From assembly GCF_001424305.1 (NCBI RefSeq), contig NZ_LMPD01000004.1, positions 62,001 to 126,000 on the forward strand: a stretch of DNA of 64,000 bases, in the 5' to 3' direction. The notes under the pieces were generated by a model. The model was not told the origin of the DNA, did not search any database, and saw only the letters and a list, made by a program, of their open reading frames with translations. Position 1 is the stretch's first letter, and every line of letters begins with the position of its first letter. Below are positions 25,747-33,647 of the stretch, one piece after another. The stretch is from Pedobacter sp. Leaf176. Lineage in GTDB: Bacteria; Bacteroidota; Bacteroidia; Sphingobacteriales; Sphingobacteriaceae. A program made the translations under genes and the position numbers.

Positions 25747-26364
25747 ATGTTATCAACAGCCGATTCTTTCATGGAATTTTTAGCCGAACAATTTACCCAT
25801 ACCAGTTTACTCGAATGGCTTGCTGTAAGTACGGGTTTTATTTGTATTTACCTTGCTGCGAAAGAAAGTGTCTGGAATTGGCCTATCTCTATAATTAGCG
25901 TGGTCGCTTATGGCTTTCTTTTTTTTAAGGAAGCCATGTACGGTGATATGACGCTACAGATTTATTTTCTTTTTACAGGCTTTTATGGCTGGTATTTCTG
26001 GCTTAGCAAGCGGACCGAAAGAAATAAGCCGATTACGTTGCTCACCGTAAAAGGGTGGCTGATTTCAATCGCATCAATCGCGGTACTGAGTTTATGTCTA
26101 GGTTGGTTTATGGCTAAGTATACCAACAGTATCGTCCCTTACGCTGACGGTTTTTGTACGTCCGTTAGCTTCATAGCCCAGCTTTTACTTACTCGTAAAA
26201 TTCTACAGAACTGGTTATTGTGGGTTTTTGCCGATATTTGTTATGTCCCCTTATTTATATATAAACATTTAAACTTGAGTGCCGTTTTATATTTTGTACT
26301 CATCGCAATAGCGTATAAAGGATACCTAGACTGGAGAAAAACTTATCGTGAACAAGTCAATTAA
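25747..26364 (+). CDS. pnuC: PnuC-family vitamin-precursor transporter
   Basis: 205 residues with about seven membrane segments. It has the PnuC hallmarks AAKESVWNWPISIISVVAYGFLFF (~38-60, the W-W-P substrate-lining motif) and TGFYGWYFWL (~78-87). Inner-membrane facilitator; family members carry nicotinamide riboside (PnuC) or thiamine (PnuT). It overlaps the following NadR-type kinase gene by 17 bases, which favours nicotinamide riboside with trapping by phosphorylation. The thiamine operon just downstream and its TPP riboswitch leave thiamine possible. The start at 25747 is the first ATG; one at residue 9 is also possible. Confidence 0.85.
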   Translation: MLSTADSFMEFLAEQFTHTSLLEWLAVSTGFICIYLAAKESVWNWPISIISVVAYGFLFFKEAMYGDMTLQIYFLFTGFYGWYFWLSKRTERNKPITLLTVKGWLISIASIAVLSLCLGWFMAKYTNSIVPYADGFCTSVSFIAQLLLTRKILQNWLLWVFADICYVPLFIYKHLNLSAVLYFVLIAIAYKGYLDWRKTYREQVN

Positions 26365-26878
26365 AAAAATAGCTGTTGTTGGTCCGGAGAGTACAGGTAA
26401 ATCGACCATGTCCCAGCTTCTGGCCAAACATTATAAGGTTTCCTGGGTACCTGAATATGCCCGTTACTATTGCGAAAATTTATTTGCCCCTTATACTTTG
26501 CAGGATGAAGTAAATATGTATTACGGTCAGCTTGCCTTAGAGGATGCAATTCTTGTTACTACAGACACGGAATTTATTATTTGTGATACAACATTTGTAA
26601 CCGTAAAAATCTGGAGTGATGAAATGTTGGGTGAGACACCTCAGGTAGTTTTGGATGCCCTGCCAAGAAGGCCTTATGATTTATATCTTTTAATGGACAT
26701 CGATTTGCCCTGGCAGGACGATCCCCTAAGGGATTTCCCTAACCAGCGCGAATACTTTATGGAAGTTTGGCACAAAGAACTCAAAGCCCTTAATGCAAAT
26801 TATAAAGTGATTGGCGGCTTAGGCGATGTCCGTTTACAAAATGCAATAGCATCAATTGATGCATTTTTGGCTTTATAA
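26348..26878 (+). CDS. NadR-type nucleoside kinase (P-loop ATPase)
   Basis: 176 residues, starting with GTG inside the end of pnuC. The P-loop is VVGPESTGKST (~10-20), followed by WVPEYARYYCENL, the signature of the ribosylnicotinamide kinase domain of NadR. CDTTFVTVKIW and DLYLLMDIDLPWQDDPLRDFP are also present (lid and substrate regions). The adenylyltransferase and DNA-binding domains of full NadR are missing, so this is only the kinase. Likely phosphorylates nicotinamide riboside brought in by PnuC. If PnuC carries thiamine, another substrate would be needed. Confidence 0.85.
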   Translation: MNKSIKKIAVVGPESTGKSTMSQLLAKHYKVSWVPEYARYYCENLFAPYTLQDEVNMYYGQLALEDAILVTTDTEFIICDTTFVTVKIWSDEMLGETPQVVLDALPRRPYDLYLLMDIDLPWQDDPLRDFPNQREYFMEVWHKELKALNANYKVIGGLGDVRLQNAIASIDAFLAL

Positions 26879-26987
26879 TTTTTGGAAAGCAATTGCCTAA
26901 CATATATTAAAGTTCTTCCCGCCCTCGCTTCTGCCCCAATGAAAAAATTGGGTCATTCGCTAGGGCCGGGTTTAGGTGGCTAACACT

Positions 26988-27013
26988 AGTCGTAGCGTCT
27001 CGCTACGACTTTG
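26988..27013 (+). terminator. Hairpin after the NadR-type kinase gene
   Basis: AGTCGTAGCG / CGCTACGACT, a perfect 10-bp stem with a 3-base loop, followed by TTT. It lies 110 bases after the stop. The DNA between (26890-26985) looks like a decayed intergenic repeat. Confidence 0.6.
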
Positions 27014-27039
27014 CTTTAAATATTTCCATTAAAATTCAT

Positions 27040-27069
27040 CCCGCAGATTACGCTAATTGCGCAGATTAC
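27040..27069. repeat. CGCAGATTA-type intergenic repeat
   Basis: CCGCAGATTACGC...GCGCAGATTAC holds two copies of the GCAGATTA word, also seen in the large palindrome at 39914-40008. No gene overlaps it. The rest of 27070-27300 shows nothing I can name. Confidence 0.4.
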
Positions 27070-27303
27070 TGTTTTTGCGTTTATCTGTAGGAGACATTTT
27101 ATTATCACTTGATGACTAGGTGATTTATAAGTTCCCTGCAAATCCCCAAGTGGTCTAAACCCGATTGAAACGGAAAACAAAAGCCCTTTTCTGCTTTTTT
27201 TGATTGCAAAGCGGGCAGAACCCAGCCGATAAATGTAGAAACCTGCTTTTCTAAATAAAAAAGCGTCAATATATTTTTTCTGCCTAATTGTTGAAATATT
27301 TTC

Positions 27304-27311
27304 TACATTTG
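27304..27311 (+). promoter_or_regulatory. -7 box directly upstream of the TPP riboswitch
   Basis: TACATTTG matches TAnnTTTG exactly and ends 9 bases before the riboswitch, so transcription would start at its 5' edge. Confidence 0.55.
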
Positions 27312-27319
27312 CCCCATCA

Positions 27320-27494
27320 TTAGGGGTGCCTTGTTTTTTAAAAACACAAAAACGGGCTGAGATCATACCCATTTTACGGTGAAAGGTAAAAGGTGAAAGG
27401 TAAAAGGTTGTGCATATCGCAGGCCCTAAACCCTAAGCCTTAAAACCCTAAACCTTAAATGCACCTGATCCGGGTAATGCCGGCGTAGGGATTG
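27320..27494 (+). promoter_or_regulatory. TPP riboswitch (THI element) with an insertion
   Basis: The conserved blocks are in order: GGGGTGCC (27323-27330), GGGCTGAGATCATACCC (27354-27370), then CACCTGATCCGGGTAATGCC and GGCGTAGGGA (27462-27491). These match the thiamine-pyrophosphate aptamer closely. The segment between ACCC and ACCTGATC is about 90 bases, where typical aptamers have few. It is filled by two exact 14-base units (27378-27405) and five heptad-like CCCTAAA/CCTTAAA units (27424-27459). It should repress the downstream TonB receptor when TPP is high. The expression platform may involve ATCGG/CCGAT (27517-27540). Confidence 0.92.
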
Positions 27495-27564
27495 GAGTTA
27501 TGGAAGTTTAACTGAAATCGGGAGTACCCCTATTTCCGATGGGTTTAACTAAAACAATCAAAAA

Positions 27565-30006
27565 TTGAAAAAATTACTTTTTGCGGTTTTCACTGCAATG
27601 TTGCCATTCTTTGCATTGGCACAAATTTCTATCACCGGAAAGGTGACGGATAACAATCAAAAACCGTTGCCCGGCGCAACAATCAAGGTAAGAAACCAGA
27701 AAACAGCTGTTTTGACTAATGTCGATGGAGATTATATTTTGTCGAATTTATCTGCTGGTAATTATACCATCAGCGTAAGTTATCTGGGTTATAAATCTGC
27801 CGATAGATCGATTGAACTTAAACAAAGTCAAACTGTAAGTTTTGTGCTTATTCCCCAGGCCTTCTTAGCTGATGAGGTAATTGTACGTGCGACCAGGGCA
27901 AATGAAAAGTCGGCAACTACCTACAGAAACGTAACAAAAGCTGAAATTCAGGAGAACAATTTTGGTCAGGATTTGCCTTTCATCCTTCAAAATACACCGG
28001 GTGTAGTCGTAAATTCTGATGCAGGCGCAGGCGTTGGGTATACAGGAATTCGTATTCGCGGGAGCGACAACAGCAGGATTAATGTAACGGTAAATGGTAT
28101 TCCCATTAATGATAGCGAAAGCCAGGGAACATTTTACGTAAACATGCCTGATTTTGCTTCGTCGGTAGACAACATACAAATCCAGCGCGGGGTGGGTACA
28201 TCGACAAACGGGGCTGGCGCTTTCGGTGCAAGTTTGAATATTCAAACCACAGCGAGCGAAATGGAGCCTTACGCCGAAGTGAACAATACCTACGGAAGTT
28301 TCGATACCTGGAAAAATACCATTAAAGTAGGAACAGGCTTAATTAATAATCGGTTTAGCTTCGATGGAAGATTATCACGAATAAGTTCGGATGGCTATGT
28401 GGATAGAGGCTCTTCACTTTTAAAGTCTTATTTCATGTCTGGTGCTTACCATGGGAATAAAGATTTGTTGAGAATAAACGTTTTCGCAGGCGCTGAAAAA
28501 ACGTATCAATCGTGGAATGGCATTCCTGAATCTCGACTAAATAACGATGTTGCAGGCATGCAAGCATACATTGATAGAAATGGCTTGGGCCAGGCTGATG
28601 CCGATAACCTTTTGAACTCGGGCAGAACCTACAACAGTTTCTTGTACAATAACCAGACAGATAATTACTGGCAAAACCATTATCAATTGCTTTACGCTCG
28701 ACAGTTTTCTGATAAATTTAGCTTCAACGGGGCTTTACATTATACACAAGGTGAGGGTTATTATGAAGAATATCGCGAAGCAAATAAGTTAAGTGACTAC
28801 GGTTTGAGTCCGGTTGTTATTGGCGGAACAACAGTTACGCGTACAGATTTAATTCGCCGGCGCTGGCTGGACAACGATTTCTACGGTGTGACATATGCGT
28901 TTAATTATGTGCCGCAGAAAAATTTGAATTTTACTTTGGGCGGCGCCTACAATGAATACAAAGGTGCTCACTTCGGTCAAATCATCTGGGCCCAATATGC
29001 ATCAAACGGAGCTATCGACAGGCATTACTATGATAATGAAGGTTTCAAGACAGATTTCAATTCTTACGGAAAAGTAAATTACAGTCCTGTTGAGGCTTTA
29101 AGTTTATTTGCCGATTTACAATATCGCCGTGTTTATTACGATATTGCTGGTACAGAGAATAAGTTGAACACGCTTGCCATAAATGAAACCCTGAATTTCT
29201 TCAATCCTAAATTCGGAGCAACCTATTTTATCAATCCTGAAAGCAATCTTTATGCATCGTTTAGCGTTGCAAACAAAGAGCCAAATCGCGATGACTATAC
29301 CGACGCTGCGGTAGGTATTTATCCAAAGCCAGAACGATTGAATGATGTTGAGTTAGGTTATCGTTTTAAAGATAAAGCTTTTAATGTAGGTGCGAACGCT
29401 TACGGCATGTTCTACAGAAATCAGCTGGTTGTAACCGGAAAAATAAATGATGTTGGTGGCAATTATCGCCAGAATGTGGATAGAAGTTACCGTTTGGGAA
29501 TTGAATTGGATGGCTCCTACATCATTAACAAATCTATCGCCTTAAATGCAAACGCGGCTTTCAGCAGAAATAAAATCAAAAACTTTACGGAGTATTACGA
29601 TGATTATGATAACGGCGGGCAGGTTGTGAATAATTACACTTTAACCGATATTTCTTATTCGCCGGCAGCGGTACTTTTTGGTGAATTGGTTTATAAACCA
29701 GTTACTGGTTTCGCCATTGCGTTGCAAAGTAAATATGTAAGCAAACAATATATGGACAACACACAAAACAATGACAGAACAATTAATGGTTATTGGGTAA
29801 GTAATGCGCGTTTAGGTTACGATTTTAAATTTGCAGGGGTTAAAAATGTAAATTTGGGCTTACTGGTAAATAATCTCTTCGATAAAAAATATGAAAGCAA
29901 TGGCTACACTTATGGCTATCTTTCCGGTGGTAGCAGAATTACAGAAAATTTCTTTTATCCCCAGGCAGGAACTAACTTTTTGCTAAGTTTAAACGTTAAG
30001 TTTTAA
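27565..30006 (+). CDS. TonB-dependent outer-membrane receptor, TPP-riboswitch controlled (thiamine type)
   Basis: 813 residues. The start is a TTG at 27565-27567; it is needed because the signal peptide KKLLFAVFTAMLPFFALAQ begins there and the next ATG would cut it. Domains: CarboxypepD_reg-like (~22-100), plug (~115-220, with FILQNTPGVVVNSDAGAGVG and GIRIRGSDNSRINVTVNGIP), and a 22-strand barrel ending in Phe (LSLNVKF). The riboswitch in its leader makes it a thiamine (or thiamine-precursor) receptor of the Bacteroidota 'omr1' kind. It uses TonB energy to bring substrate into the periplasm. It heads the thiamine genes at 30224-31961. Confidence 0.92.
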   Translation: MKKLLFAVFTAMLPFFALAQISITGKVTDNNQKPLPGATIKVRNQKTAVLTNVDGDYILSNLSAGNYTISVSYLGYKSADRSIELKQSQTVSFVLIPQAFLADEVIVRATRANEKSATTYRNVTKAEIQENNFGQDLPFILQNTPGVVVNSDAGAGVGYTGIRIRGSDNSRINVTVNGIPINDSESQGTFYVNMPDFASSVDNIQIQRGVGTSTNGAGAFGASLNIQTTASEMEPYAEVNNTYGSFDTWKNTIKVGTGLINNRFSFDGRLSRISSDGYVDRGSSLLKSYFMSGAYHGNKDLLRINVFAGAEKTYQSWNGIPESRLNNDVAGMQAYIDRNGLGQADADNLLNSGRTYNSFLYNNQTDNYWQNHYQLLYARQFSDKFSFNGALHYTQGEGYYEEYREANKLSDYGLSPVVIGGTTVTRTDLIRRRWLDNDFYGVTYAFNYVPQKNLNFTLGGAYNEYKGAHFGQIIWAQYASNGAIDRHYYDNEGFKTDFNSYGKVNYSPVEALSLFADLQYRRVYYDIAGTENKLNTLAINETLNFFNPKFGATYFINPESNLYASFSVANKEPNRDDYTDAAVGIYPKPERLNDVELGYRFKDKAFNVGANAYGMFYRNQLVVTGKINDVGGNYRQNVDRSYRLGIELDGSYIINKSIALNANAAFSRNKIKNFTEYYDDYDNGGQVVNNYTLTDISYSPAAVLFGELVYKPVTGFAIALQSKYVSKQYMDNTQNNDRTINGYWVSNARLGYDFKFAGVKNVNLGLLVNNLFDKKYESNGYTYGYLSGGSRITENFFYPQAGTNFLLSLNVKF

Positions 30007-30056
30007 TAGAGCTTAAAGACTAAAGCAGAAAGCTAAAAAGTATCAAACCAGTTTTT

Positions 30057-30120
30057 CATTGCGAGAGCGCAAAGCAATCTTAATACGGAATGATTGCTTT
30101 GTGCTTCGCAATGACTATTT
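30057..30120 (+). terminator. Palindromic repeat acting as terminator after the receptor gene
   Basis: CATTGCGAGAGCGCAAAGCAATC (arm 30057-30079, with a small bulge) pairs with 30092-30113, then ACTATTTTTG. The word TTGCGA...GCAATC is a recurrent intergenic repeat type in Bacteroidota genomes, so this is both repeat and probable terminator. Confidence 0.6.
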
Positions 30121-30165
30121 TTGAATTAGTTGATTTTAGTGTCGATAAATAAATTGACACGCACA

Positions 30166-30222
30166 AATCCTGGTAATCCTCAGATCTTAAAATCCTGTTC
30201 GAATCCTGTTCAAAAATCCTGG
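30166..30222 (+). repeat. Degenerate AATCCTG tandem words before the ThiE-like gene
   Basis: Five copies of AATCCTG/AATCCTC occur in 57 bases, running up to the start codon at 30224. The GTTCGAATCC within it is not a tRNA T-arm, as no acceptor or D-arm is present. Confidence 0.45.
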
Positions 30223-30223
30223 T

Positions 30224-30856
30224 ATGAAATACATAGAGAAGCTCCACTACATCACGCAAGACAATCCACATTTAACACATATCGAACAAGTTCAGTTGGC
30301 TTGCGAGGCGGGCGCTAAATGGATCCAATACCGCTGTGTAAGCAAAGCTGATGAAGAACTGCTGACCGATATAAATGCGGTTGCAGAAATTTGCGATGAT
30401 TGGGGAACAACGCTTATTGTAACGAACCATATCCACTTAAACGGTAAAGCCGATATCCAGGGCTTTCATATAGAAGATATGGACGCTGATTTCGCCGCAT
30501 TGCGTAAACAAGTTGGGGATGATATTACACTTGGTGGTTCGGCACACACACTTGATAATTTAATTCGGATTGCGAAAGAGGGTGCTGATTATGTATTGTT
30601 AGGGCCGTTTGCTATAACTGAAAATAAGACAAATGGTTATAATCTTGTTACCGTAGAGAATTATAAAAGCATCATCGATGAGCTGAAAAAATCGGGAGTG
30701 GAACTTCCTGTTTTAGCCGTTGGTGGCATAAAAATCTACGATGTGGAAGCATTGATGCAAACAGGAATGTATGGCATAGGTGTTTCAGGAGCAATAAGTT
30801 CTGCTGATGATTTTATTGAAGCTTATCAGGACTTTTACGAGGCAGTGAAACTCTAA
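30224..30856 (+). CDS. ThiE-like thiamine-phosphate synthase family protein
   Basis: 210 residues, a TMP-TENI type (beta/alpha)8 barrel. ThiE would join HMP-pyrophosphate and thiazole phosphate. Matching features: AKWIQYRC (~25-32), GSAHTLDNL, ADYVLLGPFAITENKT (~119-134), AVGGI (~165-169) and GIGVSGAISSADD. The Mg2+ region differs: where typical ThiE has VNDD...HIGQED, this has VTNH...HIEDMD, so one Asp ligand is changed while the later Asp aligns. It could be a divergent ThiE or a TenI-like protein. It lies downstream of the TPP-controlled receptor. Confidence 0.78.
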   Translation: MKYIEKLHYITQDNPHLTHIEQVQLACEAGAKWIQYRCVSKADEELLTDINAVAEICDDWGTTLIVTNHIHLNGKADIQGFHIEDMDADFAALRKQVGDDITLGGSAHTLDNLIRIAKEGADYVLLGPFAITENKTNGYNLVTVENYKSIIDELKKSGVELPVLAVGGIKIYDVEALMQTGMYGIGVSGAISSADDFIEAYQDFYEAVKL

Positions 30857-30906
30857 TCTTAATACTCGATACTCCATTCTTGACACTAAAATATTATCTT
30901 CGCATT

Positions 30907-31470
30907 ATGTCTTCACACCATATTGTAAAAGAAAAACAAGAGCCGGCTTTATATATTGATGAGCTCGGAAATTTTAATGAAGAATTGTTAGGTCAGCTGT
31001 TAGAATGGAGCCCTACGCTTTTGGTAAATGGCGATAATTACGATAAAATCCGTTCTCTAGGGATCAAAGTTGATGTATTAGTAAATGGAAAGGAGGCTGA
31101 TATCCAGGAAGACACCAAAGTTATTCAAGGTCCTGTAGATGATTTAATGGTTGCCATTAATCATTTATATGAAGAGAAATTTCCGGCAGTTAATGTCATC
31201 ACCAGAAAATTTGATTTGGAAAAGTTCGCTGGTTTTGAAGATAAAATCAATCTTGTTGTATTTACAGAAAAAGCAAAACATTACCCGATTAAATCTGGTT
31301 TTTCAGTTTGGAAACCTGCCGGAAGTGAGTTTTTAATTCATGGAAACCGCTATCTGGAGGTTACAAATCTCACCCAAAATGAGGATGAAGTTTTCGAAGT
31401 CGTTAACGATGGTTTTGTAGAATTCACTTTCTCCGGACAACCAATTTATATAAGCGAACCGTTATCATGA
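30907..31470 (+). CDS. Thiamine pyrophosphokinase
   Basis: Start at the ATG at 30907 (MSSHHIVKEK), since the nine-residue upstream extension is not family-like. 187 residues with the kinase alpha/beta domain: LVNGDNYDKIRSLGIKVDVLV (substrate/Mg region) and QGPVDDLMVAINHLYE (D-D-L, like the D.tD...A motif). The C-terminal part reads WKPAGSEFLIHGNRYLEVTNL. It converts thiamine with ATP to TPP, so salvaged vitamin can be used and can act on the riboswitch. The Bacteroidota Tnr3-like branch is divergent, which lowers certainty a little. The downstream GNAT gene overlaps by 4 bases (ATGA). Confidence 0.78.
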   Translation: MSSHHIVKEKQEPALYIDELGNFNEELLGQLLEWSPTLLVNGDNYDKIRSLGIKVDVLVNGKEADIQEDTKVIQGPVDDLMVAINHLYEEKFPAVNVITRKFDLEKFAGFEDKINLVVFTEKAKHYPIKSGFSVWKPAGSEFLIHGNRYLEVTNLTQNEDEVFEVVNDGFVEFTFSGQPIYISEPLS

Positions 31471-31961
31471 TTACCCTTAGAAAAGCTAAAGAGGATGATA
31501 TTGAATTAATTCGTGATATTGCTGCGGCAACCTGGCCATCAGCTTATCTGGAAATAATTGGTCAGAAGCAAATTGACTATATGTTAGATAAAATGTATAG
31601 CAGGGGCGAACTGCTTAAGCAATTTATGGATGGGCATATTTTTCTGATTGCCGAAGAAGGTCAAAACCAATATGGTTTTGCCGGCTATTCAATTGTTGGA
31701 CATGAAGATCGGGTCTATAAACTCCACAAACTTTATGTTATACCATCTGCACATGGCAAAGGAGTTGGCAAAATTTTAATCAACGAAGTTTTTAATCAGG
31801 TTAAAGATGCAGGTGGTTCTGCTTTGGAACTCAATGTAAACAAACACAATAAGGCTAAAGATTTCTACACTAAAGCCGGGTTTATTGTAAAGGAATCTGT
31901 AAAAATAGATATCGGAGAAGGTTTTTTTATGGATGACTACGTGATGGAATACAAGTTTTAA
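31467..31961 (+). CDS. GNAT family N-acetyltransferase
   Basis: 164 residues. N-terminal strand-helix ITLRKAKEDDIELIRDIAAATWP. The acetyl-CoA pyrophosphate loop lies in LYVIPSAHGKGVGKILI (~91-107, the R/Q-x-x-G-x-G/A signature as H-G-K-G-V-G). ELNVNKHNKAKDFYTKAGF (~126-144) is the second core motif. It should transfer an acetyl group to an amine; substrate unknown. Translation couples to the thiamine pyrophosphokinase gene by an ATGA overlap, though no thiamine role is established. Confidence 0.85.
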   Translation: MITLRKAKEDDIELIRDIAAATWPSAYLEIIGQKQIDYMLDKMYSRGELLKQFMDGHIFLIAEEGQNQYGFAGYSIVGHEDRVYKLHKLYVIPSAHGKGVGKILINEVFNQVKDAGGSALELNVNKHNKAKDFYTKAGFIVKESVKIDIGEGFFMDDYVMEYKF

Positions 31962-32057
31962 TTTGCGATAGAATCGTATGTTATGTTGCTTTCATTATAA
32001 ACAAACTCAAGCCTGTTTGGTCTGTGAGACGCAGGCCAAAGCGAAAGATAAAAAATT

Positions 32058-32085
32058 CGTCATTTCGAGCGCAGCCGAGAAATCT
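32058..32085. repeat. TCATTTCGAGCG...GAGAAATC intergenic repeat
   Basis: CGTCATTTCGAGCGCAGCCGAGAAATCT is a short half-palindrome of the kind widely scattered in Bacteroidota intergenic DNA. It lies in the 278-base spacer between the GNAT gene and the M28 peptidase. Confidence 0.45.
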
Positions 32086-32137
32086 TTGTAGTTAGAAAGT
32101 AAATTAATGATTCTTGAGGACACGAACCATGTTTTGG

Positions 32138-32201
32138 AGAATATAAAAAAGAAAGCCACAGATTATCAGATGGTATATTTTAATCTGGTAATCTGTGGCT
32201 T
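32138..32201 (-). terminator. Terminator after the M28 peptidase
   Basis: AAGCCACAGATTA (32153-32165) pairs with TAATCTGTGGCTT (32189-32201), with an inner CAGAT/ATCTG. On the minus strand the stem is followed by TCTTTTTTATATT. It is 39 bases past the stop at 32240. Confidence 0.7.
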
Positions 32202-32239
32202 CTATATTAGTACCCCTTTGAAAGCAAGAACTAAAGTTT

Positions 32240-33541
32240 TTACTGTTTTAACTTCGGTATCCTGGTTGGCGTATCTGTTCCGTTTACAATTGTAGTCGCA
32301 CTTTTTGCAATGGCTTTAATTGTTGATAAAATATTTTCGACATCCAATGAGCTGTATTCATCTTTGACCGTATGGTACAATTTATCGATATCAATTTTAT
32401 CGGTACTAATCGTATGGGCCGGAACACCTAAAGCGGCTAATGTCGCATTATCACTCCTGTAGAAAAGATTTTGTTCGGGATATGGGTCGGGGTGAAAAGT
32501 AAACTCCGTTCCTGTTAAGTTTTTCTGTAGGATTTTACCAAAATCAGAGCGCTCATAACCTGTAATGAAAGCAGTGTTTTTGCCAAATTTAGAATCTTTT
32601 CCTATCATCTCGATGTTAAACATCGTAACAACATCATCCGGATTCAATTTTTCTGAAAAATACCTTGCGCCGAAGCCACCAATCTCTTCAGCAGTAAAAG
32701 CTACAAAAATTAAAGTGCGTTCGTTATTCTTTTGTGCTTTATAATATTTTGCTAAAGCAATCATAGCAGTTGTGCCTGAAGCATCATCATCGGCTCCATT
32801 TGCAATGCTGTCGCCATCTACTGATTTCATAATGCCTAAATGATCATAGTGACCTGAAAAAACAACCAGTTCTTTTGCTTTCGATTTACCCGGAAGCATA
32901 CCAGCAACATTGAAAAGTGGTACTTTTTCTGACTTGCTTTTCACTTCCACATTAAATTCCTTTGCTTCATTTATGCCTAATACAAAAATTGTGGCGTCCT
33001 GACTTGGATTTTGCAAGTCTTTTTCATCAACAATCGCCGGGCGACCAGAGAAAGATTTATAACGTTTAAAATCCGCAGCAAATTTATTGTCGACCAAAAC
33101 AATTTTTTTAGTTCCACGAGCCAAAGTACGGTATTGTTGTAAAAAAGCTTTTGCCGTATCTAACTTGATAACTTCAGTGCCAGTTTGATTGAAAGTAACA
33201 GAAATTGCCCTTCCTGCAAGCAAAATATTATCCTGTGCAATTGTTTTTCCGTCGATAACTAATTTTACTGGCTCCGGTGTTAATTTGTATCTGTAAAAAG
33301 TCTGGCGGAACGTTTTCTCTCCGGTTAAAGGCTGTAAACCAATTTTCTTAAATTCTGATTCAATAAACGTCGCTGCTTTATCAATTCCTGGTGTAAATGT
33401 TGCACGACCTTGCATATCATCAGCACTTAGCGTTTTGATAAGATGGTCAGTATATTCACGTGTGATAATTTTATCGATATTTTGAGCGCTTAGCTGCAAA
33501 GTTGCCATTCCGGCCAAGGCTAAAAAGAAAAGTTTTTTCAT
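32240..33541 (-). CDS. M28 family zinc aminopeptidase
   Basis: 433 residues with signal peptide MKKLFFLALAGMATLQLSAQ. The catalytic domain shows the co-catalytic zinc set: FSGHYDHLG (His), GADDDASGT (bridging Asp), FTAEEIGGFGAR (Glu base and ligand), MIGKD, and HTISTDK near the end (final His). An inserted PA-like segment lies before it (~85-210). Probably a periplasmic or outer-membrane-attached aminopeptidase acting on peptides taken up as nutrients. The M61 gene lies upstream on the same strand, 106 bases away. Confidence 0.92.
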   Translation of the reverse strand: MKKLFFLALAGMATLQLSAQNIDKIITREYTDHLIKTLSADDMQGRATFTPGIDKAATFIESEFKKIGLQPLTGEKTFRQTFYRYKLTPEPVKLVIDGKTIAQDNILLAGRAISVTFNQTGTEVIKLDTAKAFLQQYRTLARGTKKIVLVDNKFAADFKRYKSFSGRPAIVDEKDLQNPSQDATIFVLGINEAKEFNVEVKSKSEKVPLFNVAGMLPGKSKAKELVVFSGHYDHLGIMKSVDGDSIANGADDDASGTTAMIALAKYYKAQKNNERTLIFVAFTAEEIGGFGARYFSEKLNPDDVVTMFNIEMIGKDSKFGKNTAFITGYERSDFGKILQKNLTGTEFTFHPDPYPEQNLFYRSDNATLAALGVPAHTISTDKIDIDKLYHTVKDEYSSLDVENILSTIKAIAKSATTIVNGTDTPTRIPKLKQ

Positions 33542-33567
33542 TTGCTATTTTGTTTTCAATTGGGATG

Positions 33568-33596
33568 AAGCCACCTTTAGCTACTAAAGTGGGCTT
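33568..33596. repeat. Imperfect palindrome between M61 and M28 genes
   Basis: AAGCCACCTTTAG and CTAAAGTGGGCTT form 11 of 13 pairs around CTA. No T-run follows on either strand, so its terminator role is doubtful. Confidence 0.4.
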
Positions 33597-33647
33597 TATC
33601 GGTTATAGTTTTTTACTTCTGCTAATTTAGCTTTTTTCTTGTGATTC

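Noticed and set aside
27016..27372. 118-codon minus-strand open frame
   Set aside because: It overlaps the promoter and 5' half of the TPP riboswitch on the other strand and has no protein family features.
27424..27459. CCCTAAA repeats as a telomere-like or CRISPR array
   Set aside because: Units are only 7-8 bases with no spacers and lie inside the riboswitch.
30195..30215. GTTCGAATCC, like a tRNA T-arm
   Set aside because: It is part of a run of AATCCTG words; no acceptor stem, D-arm or anticodon arm is present.
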